Positions 57,035 to 64,000 of a DNA stretch of 64,000 nt are shown here, piece after piece. The stretch is from Marsupella aquatica (Eukaryota; Marchantiophyta): NCBI GenBank assembly GCA_973895155.1, contig OZ316892.1:28768001-28832000 (forward strand). Reading direction: 5' to 3'. Below the pieces are notes generated by a model. That model saw only the letters and a list, made by a program, of their open reading frames with translations. It did no database searches and was not told the origin of the DNA. Position numbers and translations under genes: made by a program. Positions within the stretch are counted from its first letter, which is position 1. Each line of letters begins with the position of its first letter.

Positions 57035-58768
57035 GTAGGGAGACTCGTGTCCCGTCGTCAACTGACTAGTCCCTTTTAAGGAGTATATCAGATCTTCAGC
57101 CATTGGTTGAGGTGAAAAGACTGGGTGGGCCCTCGGTGGTCCCTCGGTCATTGTGAAGGACATCTGCCTATCGTCTTGCAATTCCAAGTCAATACTTAGC
57201 GATCGATTGGCTGCCAAACTCCTCGAGGGTACCCTACTGTCAATGCAAAGGCTGACGATGGATTGTGTTGCGTATTTCATCTGAGCCTGATTCTATACCA
57301 GGACAGTGGATTCACGGCTCATATAGCCTGGGTTTTTTGGGAATATGTTTCCTCCTCTTTCCAGCTCGAAGTAATAGAAATAGCAGGAGCGGAAGGTAAT
57401 GTGAATATGTACCAGAATGGGTTAGGACAGTGACGTCATAAGTTTTATCGTACATCATCCCCGTTCTTGCCATCATCGAACCTCCTTCAATGATTCCATT
57501 GGATTTTCCTGAGGAAGAGTTTATTTGAGAAGGGAAGCTAGACTCATGAGTAAAAGAAGTTCACATTTCATGCGGATGGATCCTTGCACTATCCTTTCGA
57601 ATTATATACATTGGGTGTGCTGACGTTATCTTTTGTACTGGAAAATGTGCGTGATCCCTGTTTTCCCGGTGTGCTGACGTTATCTTTTGTACTGGAAAAT
57701 GTGCGTGATCCCTGTTTTCCCCTAAATTGTGGCCATCAGTTTTGTAGTTTTCAAACGTTCAGAATGTTATGTGCCGGCCCATTCTATGAAATTTACTCGT
57801 GTCGAGAGATGAGAATACCTTAGGTACAACACTTTGGAAGCGTATTAATACCCTCGGAAGTGACCAAAACACCCTAAAACACAGTGAGATGAGGCCACTC
57901 ACTACTATGAATTACTGGGCGTCGTCGCCTACGCGACCCAAGTGCATCGAAGAGAGGCCCTAAGGTGCCACAATTTCGTGAACCCAAATTAGAACAAGAG
58001 TAATTTACAGTGGACGTATAACTGTCCAAATTACAACAAGAGTAATTTATAGTAGACGTATAACTGAGATTTATAACATAGTAGACGTATAACTGAGATT
58101 TAAGTTATAAACAGGCAGCTCAGAGGGCTCTAATGTGTGGCAAGAGATACATCATGCATTGTCATCTACTCTGCTTCTGGGTGATCAACTCCATCCAAGG
58201 TTGAGAACATACTTAACAGGTATGGACATTTTGGTGGAATCCGTGATCGCAGCACATTCCACGCACTCAAAACACATGAAAGACTCCAGGTACGCTTACA
58301 ATAAATACATACTAGAAGGGTTCCGAGAAAGATTACCCATTTTTATTGGCCACCAGGTCCACGTAATGAATCATGTTTTGCGGTGTACTTTAATAATGCA
58401 AGGTTCGTTGGAAGGGTGTAAGCCTACATCCTGGAGTTTTGTTGATGTCAGGGAAGGGAAGGGAAGGGAAGGTGGATCCAAAGAGGCACATAGCCGAAAG
58501 ACTAAAAGCCATCCCCAAGAGAAGGGATTCCTGGAAGGGACTTATGTGAATAGTCTTCCAGTTTCCACCCTGGGTGGCCGCTTCACCATTGGAACCCTCG
58601 ACTTTCTGCGTGAGTTCCATCTACGATCCTTCATCACACCTACTCTAGCCCATTTCCACCTCCATCAGTTGGAGAATCGATTCCGATACTCCAGGTGGGT
58701 TTTAAGAGCTTCAACGTAACTTTTCCCCTTCTAAGGGGGAACAGGTTAGAGATCTAATGAGGTCGACT
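57035..58768. other. Intergenic region between two convergent genes
   Basis: This is 3' flank of NO66 and of SUVR3. A tandem duplication of a 54-bp unit lies at 57614-57722 (GTGTGCTGACGTTATCTTTT then GTACTGGAAAATGTGCGTGA, twice, near identical). AGTAGACGTATAACTGAGAT repeats near 58049 and 58080. An ORF at 58135-58719 has no recognised family and I do not call it. Confidence 0.5.
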
Positions 58769-61388
58769 TCATTCAGTGCATTCAGAAGGCAGCCTGCCCA
58801 TACATGCAGGAGTCCCACAGAAGCAAGGTTTCCAAGGTTCTGCATTTGTGTCAGCTGAGCCATAGCTGTAACTAAACTCTTCCCCATCTGATATAGTTCT
58901 TCTTGCAAAAAGAGCAAGTTTGGGAATGACACATCCCGCCGTACGAATCAAGCACGGTACCAAGTTACCACCATCACACGAATGGTTTATAAAGCGGGCC
59001 ACGTTTCCAATCCTTGTAGCATCCACGTTCACCCTTACAGAGACTTGGCCCGATGGTAAGTGCTCCCTTACCGTCAGCAACGCAGAGCCCTGCCAATGCT
59101 TCCCATGTTTCTCACTGTCATAAACTTTCTGTCGTTCCCTGGCGTTGCCAGTCGTTATCAATTCACCTGCAAAGTGCAAAAAGCCACCACATGAGAGACC
59201 CTGGTTCAGGGCAAGTATTATCAGTGACCAACATCGCCAATTGAAGTGATGGAAATTAATGAAAATTGACCGGGAATTTCAGGACTGTACCACACGGCCT
59301 TAACCCTCCCTCATGCCCATATCCAGATGTTCTAATTGAGCAGCCTCTTAGAACTCTCACTACAGAGGGATGTTCCAAAGTTTGATCTTATCGCGCCGAC
59401 CCTCGCTCTGATCTATATCTAACGTACCACAACATGCCTATTCTCAGAACCAACGAGCAGAACTGGAGATGACTAGACCGTTGATATCTCAGAGAAGAAG
59501 GAAGTGAGAAGAGGCGTTCAAAGAGAAAGAGTTGAGAGAATAACGTACCCGCATATTCACAGACAAACGATCCCTGAGTGATTGCCTGATTAGCACACAG
59601 GCCCCACCCCTTGAAGCTGGTTCTCACCACTTTCGCTCTCACGGCGAGTCCATTTTGCGAAACCCTGTATTTGCACAGATAGCTGCACGAGCAAACTTGC
59701 CCACATTCCATCACTAGAGGTGGATCATCCATGTTTCCAGTAACTTCCCCGCCGTCCACCGCGTCCTGGTGGAGAACTTGCATGGAGTTCAAATTGTCCT
59801 CCACAAGTTTAGGACTTCGGCTACCATCCAGACCCTGAGTTACTGCTCTTGAAATCTTCAGTGGGCTCACATTTTGAACGCGCAGTCGCAAGTTGATGTC
59901 ATAGGCAGGTTCACCTCCCATAAACCGACCACATGGACAGAAAGATGCTTTAATAGGAATAGTCTTGCAACAGTGAAGTACGTGTGTAGTTTCCTGCTCG
60001 TCGTTTCGGTCAGGCAAAGAGTTAGCAGTGCCACCCTGGTGGTCCTCTCTTCTCCTCTTGTTCTTCTTCCAGCTGTCGCCGAAGGGTTCACGGTTGTCTA
60101 AGTCAGGTTGTCTCCTTGCTACAGAACCACTGCTCCTCCCTCCTGCCCCGGCCAAATCCTGCACATTATTAATTCTGCATTTTTGGGGACCATCTCATCT
60201 GAGTCAACGTGCCTTAAGATCAAACACTCCCAAACCGTGAAACGGGTTCCTGCCCCTGCAAATACTCATAGATTTCATCTTCTACTGCCCCTGCAAATAC
60301 TCATAGATTTCATTTTCTACTTTACATTACCTTACTAGGTATGAATTTGACCTCACAGCTTCCTAATCTGGCTCCTCGTTACTACAAGACAGTTTTGAAT
60401 TGAAAAATATAAGAGGAAAATACATGGTAGCCGAAAAATTGGGATGAACGGGGCTGTGCCATCGACAGCAAAACAAAAAAGGTTTTGTCCTCACTCCAGA
60501 CCTCTGATGCAGCACTTATTGTTAAATACTTGCTTGGTTATGACATTGCTCTGAAGACCATCTCGATGACTCTGTAAACATGTTGCGCAGTAATAGCCAA
60601 GCAACTATTTAACAATGAATACGGCAAAAAGGCGTCATCCCAAATTCAGCACTTAAAACTCCCAAGAACAAAGCTTGTAACTAGGTGGAGTACCCTATGG
60701 ACCAACAACAATGACCTTGAAACAGACTCATCCCCAACCAACACGAATTAGCTTGACTGTAATCCGTAGCCAAGAACCCGAAAGCCTTTAGAATCGTATG
60801 ACAAGAAGGCTCATAGCGTGGCCTCCAAACGCTCAAGGAGGATACGTAAACCAAACCTTGGTCACCTAAAAATTCCGGACTCCGGCCATCAGAAATGCTC
60901 TGGCTCACGGTAGAGCAATCACCAGGACACCTGCAACCGACCCCAGGACCGAGCAACACACTCCCTAACACCATAGCGCCACCAAACTCCGACTCACTCA
61001 CTCCCTTCTTCCTCGTCTCCGCAACCTCCTCACCTCCACCCCAAGGCCCACCAAACGGAAGTCCAGTCGGAGCAGCAACAGCAGAAAGCCGTGAGAACGG
61101 CGTGTACTGAAATTTAGGGTAGAGGCAGTCGTCCACATGATTCTCGATCGGAACTACAATGGTCTCCCATCCCTGAGTCGCGTCTCTAAGCCTATGGCTG
61201 GTTATCGATCTCGCAACCTCCGCCATCGCCTTGCAGGTCCGAGCAAGCTGCCCGACGTCCTGGGCGCTCAGCCACGGCATAACAATTTTGAGCACCATCT
61301 CCATACCTACGGGGCAGATCGAGCTGCTGGAGCTGATCGATGAACTCACTCTTGCAGGAGGCTTCATGCATACCGTGAGATTTTTCAT
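58769..61388 (-). CDS. SUVR3: SUVR3-type SET-domain histone lysine methyltransferase (three exons)
   Basis: Exons on the minus strand are 61388-60909, 60158-59549 and 59166-58769, giving 495 residues. The N-terminus (MEMVLKIVMPWLSAQDVGQL then ARTCKAMAEVARSITSHR) is an F-box-like helix set also seen in Arabidopsis SUVR3. Next is a Cys-containing pre-SET region (GCRCPGDCST ... CGQVCSCSYLCKYRVSQNG), longer than in Arabidopsis by a Ser/Arg-rich insert at the start of exon 2. The SET core has KGWGLCANQAITQGSFVCEY, REHLPSGQ, DATRIGNVARFINHSCDGGN (NHSC about 424-427, SAM binding) and EEFSYSYG. The post-SET CFCGTPACMG is complete. Predicted role is H3 lysine (probably K9) methylation. The exon 2/3 junction is certain; the exon 1 donor (ACC|GTGAGC) was chosen by phase. 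A weaker downstream donor would change the frame. The ATG at 61388 follows an in-frame GTG. Confidence 0.88.
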
Positions 61389-61416
61389 CACTCTAGTCCT
61401 TTCGCAAGCTAACTAG

Positions 61417-62597
61417 TGTGGTCATCTGATTTTTCCACTCTTTCTGTAGCCCCCCTCACTGTTTTCGGTCCAAAGCGTTTCCCTTTGTATTTTGGGGGCA
61501 GGTGGCACTCATGGAGTGTTGAGAAGACTCTCGTTAGCAAATATTTTGCACCGTTATATTATGACCATTAGACCTATGTATGGTTGGATCCAGAGGTTGA
61601 TTTTGGCAGATAGTCACTAAATTTCAATTGGTTGCAAATGTGCTAGATTTCCATTGAATCAAAACTTACACCAGTCCCAACAATAGGGAGTCTCAAGGTT
61701 CTCCTGTAACACTTTGGTTATGGCTTTAATTTTTTGGACGTACCTTATGGGGTATGGTAACCCAATCATAACAATTTTATCCTGGCTGTAAGTGTGTTTT
61801 ATGTCCTGAACCTTAACTCAAATACAACTGTGCTTTGACACGGCCCTAATAACCCCTTGCTAGCATGGCCACAAGGTTCCAAGTATAAGATAACTACGGT
61901 CTGGACGACTGTTACCACGGTGTAGAGGGTCAACCGGGATCTGACAGGACCTCGACCCGCGTCAGCCAGGAGAGGTCCTGGAGGAACCGGGGAGAGCCAG
62001 TACACCCAAATGACTGCCGAGATCGTAGTTAACATACGTAGTTTTGGGCTGGTGCATTGGCTACCGGCTAGCATCAGTTTGGCCAAACTAAGAGAAGGAA
62101 GATCGATAGGATCCCTAAATGGTCGAAAGTGAACAAGAGGCGGGCGTGGGCCATCATTTGTCTGTTTGTCAAGTTTTGATTTGAGTTCATGCAGACAAGA
62201 AGCAACACTTTCTTTATATAGATTATTAATTGGTTTAATATAGTTTTTCAAGAATCTGTGCAGGGGTTGCATTGAGGATTTGAATGTGCTCAAGGGAATG
62301 TTAGTTCAAACTGGATCGCAAGATAGTTGGTGATGGCACTAGCTCCATCATTGGACAAGTTGGCAAGTTGCAGCAAACCCGATTGCGAGGATTGAGGAGT
62401 CAAATCTTGCAACTACGGGGTACCTCTGCAAGTTGCAACAGAATCCGTTTGAATTCTAGGCTTCAAATTATGTTTTAAGCTTATGTGGTTGTTCGCTGCT
62501 ATTTGAGATGACTATCCAAGAAGAATGTTTAGTCTTTTTATGTCATCACAGAGTCTATTGAGTTTGTCATGCAGGAAGTGATATTGAATCCATCAGC
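61417..62597. other. SUVR3 upstream region and spacer
   Basis: This holds the SUVR3 promoter. A minus-strand ORF at 61799-62293 (164 residues) contains a hydrophobic stretch (MLTTISAVIWVYWLSPVPPG) but resembles nothing I know, and it lacks supporting splice sites or composition. It could be a relic of a mobile element like its neighbour. Confidence 0.35.
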
Positions 62598-63794
62598 ATG
62601 GCAAAAGTGAGTGGTGGAATAGACATTCAGGAAGTTTGTGAGGTCAGTGAGATGGTTGAAGAGCATTTAAGTGACGGAGGGTCTGCAGGTGTTCCTGAGT
62701 GGAGTGGGGACAAGAGTGAGTTTTTATTCTTAAAAGACCTTGCTGGCAAGGAGAATCAATACATTGAAGTAAAAATCAACAATCACTCACTTCTTCTTAC
62801 GGATGCCAGAAGCGCCTTGCACTTTACTGCATCATTTGAATGGAATTCGTGGAGGGCAGGAACTCTACAAGCTTCACCGAAATGATCTCACAGAGAGGGT
62901 TGTTTGTATGCTCCTGGTAAGTTGTTATGTGTTGACATGATCTGATTTGAATCTGTCTCTATGTATCTTTGTCACTATTTGGTGCAGATATCAGGAGCAA
63001 ACCTCTAAAAATAATGCATATTCGTTAAAGAAATATAAGGAGAAGCAATTTTGCAAAACTTACTACAATTATAAGCAGATTTTGTCCTCACAATGAAGAA
63101 ATATCATCATCATAATTATGGAACCTGAAGGGGAGTGCAGCAAACCTGACCTATATATGCAAGCTATTTGTAATCCTGCTGGGAACATGTGGTATAATAA
63201 AGTTCATAAAGTGTCTCGAGACACATCAGGTAAGTGGCTAAAGAATATGTTTATGTTAGTGGGACTACCAGGAGATTTATTTTCAAATCGTAGTGAAAGG
63301 AGTACGCTCATAACTAGGATGGCTACCATGGGCATCCCTGAGATTGGCATGCTGATGACTGGCCATCACACCACTGGAGTTTATTCAAGATACTATTGAA
63401 CTCAAGCTTTGAAAATGGAGGCTGCTACACTCGATCGTATTATGCTAAATCCTGGTTTGGATTATGAAAAGGCATTGGCTCATGTGAGAAAGCAATTTGT
63501 GGCTGAGGAGCTTGTGGGGTCGACTGTGGGACTGAAGCCTCTAATTGATAGACTCAGTAACAAATCTAATCTCCATGTAACTCTGACGAATGGAAGGGAG
63601 GTGAGTCACATTTCTTCCGTGCAGTTTTCATTCTTATTTTCTTGACAGGTTTCAGTGACGGAAGTAATCTGTCATTAACTCGGTCATTAATTTATGGTGG
63701 TTTGTGTTTGCAGCAGTCCACTAAGTCAAGTACTTCCGAGCTATTGGATTTGAGCAATGTATCGGACCAGATTGCTTTTACTACGAAGGTGTAG
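62598..63794 (+). pseudogene. Crypton/DUF3504-like tyrosine recombinase, decayed
   Basis: From 63118 the frame encodes the C-terminal catalytic part of an eukaryotic tyrosine recombinase. SGKWLKNMFMLVGLPGDLFS is followed by NRSERSTLITRM with the conserved Arg, then MTGHHTTGVYSRYY with the GH-x motif and candidate nucleophile Tyr. This arrangement matches Crypton-derived DUF3504 proteins. A TGA at 63397-63399 interrupts the frame, which then stays open through MEAATLDRIMLNPGLDYEKA to 63600. There a strong donor (GAG|GTGAGT) leads in phase to a last exon at 63714-63794. A plausible upstream exon (62598 to about 62885, MAKVSGGIDIQEVCEVSEMV) precedes an unclear intron. The first catalytic Arg domain and the N-terminal DNA-binding half are not identified. 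Either a dead mobile element or a host gene relic. Confidence 0.6.
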
Positions 63795-64000
63795 ATTGGG
63801 AAGGCAAAATTGCCAAGAGGGATCCAAATATGTACAAACGAGGAGAGACAAGGTTGGAGAACGTTGAGCGAGAGACACGAGAACCTGCGTGGATTCACAT
63901 TGGAACACCGAATTCTGGGAAGGAAATTCATGAATGCACTGTTGAGCATCAGGCATTATGTATGGGGCTATGAGCCTGGTCCTAGATGTTGGTGTTGGGC
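63795..64000. other. Right edge of the window
   Basis: The sequence after the recombinase stop has one frame open to the window end (containing RGFTLEHRILGRKFMNALL). It is too short to assign and could be an exon of a gene beyond the edge. Confidence 0.3.

Noticed and set aside
58135-58719. 194-residue plus-strand ORF
   Set aside because: It overlaps simple GGGAA repeats and has no recognisable domain; it lies in the 3' flank of SUVR3.

Overview
The window is nuclear DNA from a land plant, probably a seed-free one (bryophyte, fern or lycophyte grade). The genes are spliced with short GT-AG introns and include plant-type families: a SABATH methyltransferase, an SMO1-type sterol 4-alpha-methyl oxidase and a SUVR3-type SET protein. 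Genes are sparse and are separated by AT-rich, repeat-laden spacers. I cannot name the species. One 2-3 kb patch, from about 4.3 kb to the assembly gap at 6832-6931, is not plant DNA. It carries a truncated menD and a complete folB, five GCGATCGC (HIP1) octamers and Nostoc-style short repeats. This is filamentous-cyanobacterium sequence, either chimeric assembly from a symbiont or epiphyte, or a very recent insertion.

Layout. 1-2.1 kb: one end of a Copia-like LTR element and a promoter with repeated palindromes. 2.4-4.3 kb: a frameshifted 2-oxoglutarate/Fe(II) dioxygenase gene. 4.3-6.8 kb: the cyanobacterial patch, then the gap. 7-22 kb: mostly non-coding, with a long-TIR foldback element, short MITEs, tandem duplications and one small unrecognised ORF at 16.7 kb. 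22.1-22.8 kb: an intronless ribosomal protein uL16 (RPL10) gene. 24.1-26.0 kb, minus strand: a three-exon proline/tyrosine-rich protein with a His/Gly tail. 26-33 kb: spacer with a second foldback element and MITEs. 33.2-35.0 kb: a complete five-exon SMO1 gene.

37.2-53.6 kb is dominated by a direct segmental duplication. Unit 1 (about 37.17-41.35 kb) holds a decayed BCCIP/BCP1 gene. Unit 2 (about 48.26-53.57 kb) holds the intact seven-exon BCCIP gene. Between the units lie an intronless 524-residue P-loop NTPase/nuclease resembling the Crinkler-RHS class and a SABATH fragment cut off exactly where a dispersed repeat begins. 54.7-57.0 kb is a two-exon NO66/MINA-type ribosomal oxygenase, convergent with a three-exon SUVR3 gene (58.8-61.4 kb, minus). 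62.6-63.8 kb is a decayed Crypton/DUF3504-type tyrosine recombinase.

The genes do not form one pathway. Several concern ribosomes: uL16 itself, BCCIP/BCP1 (in yeast the nuclear chaperone of uL14) and the NO66-type 2-oxoglutarate oxygenase (whose animal relative hydroxylates uL2). This may be chance. The most unusual items are the Crinkler-RHS-like gene, the cyanobacterial patch, and the duplication with one live and one dead BCCIP copy.
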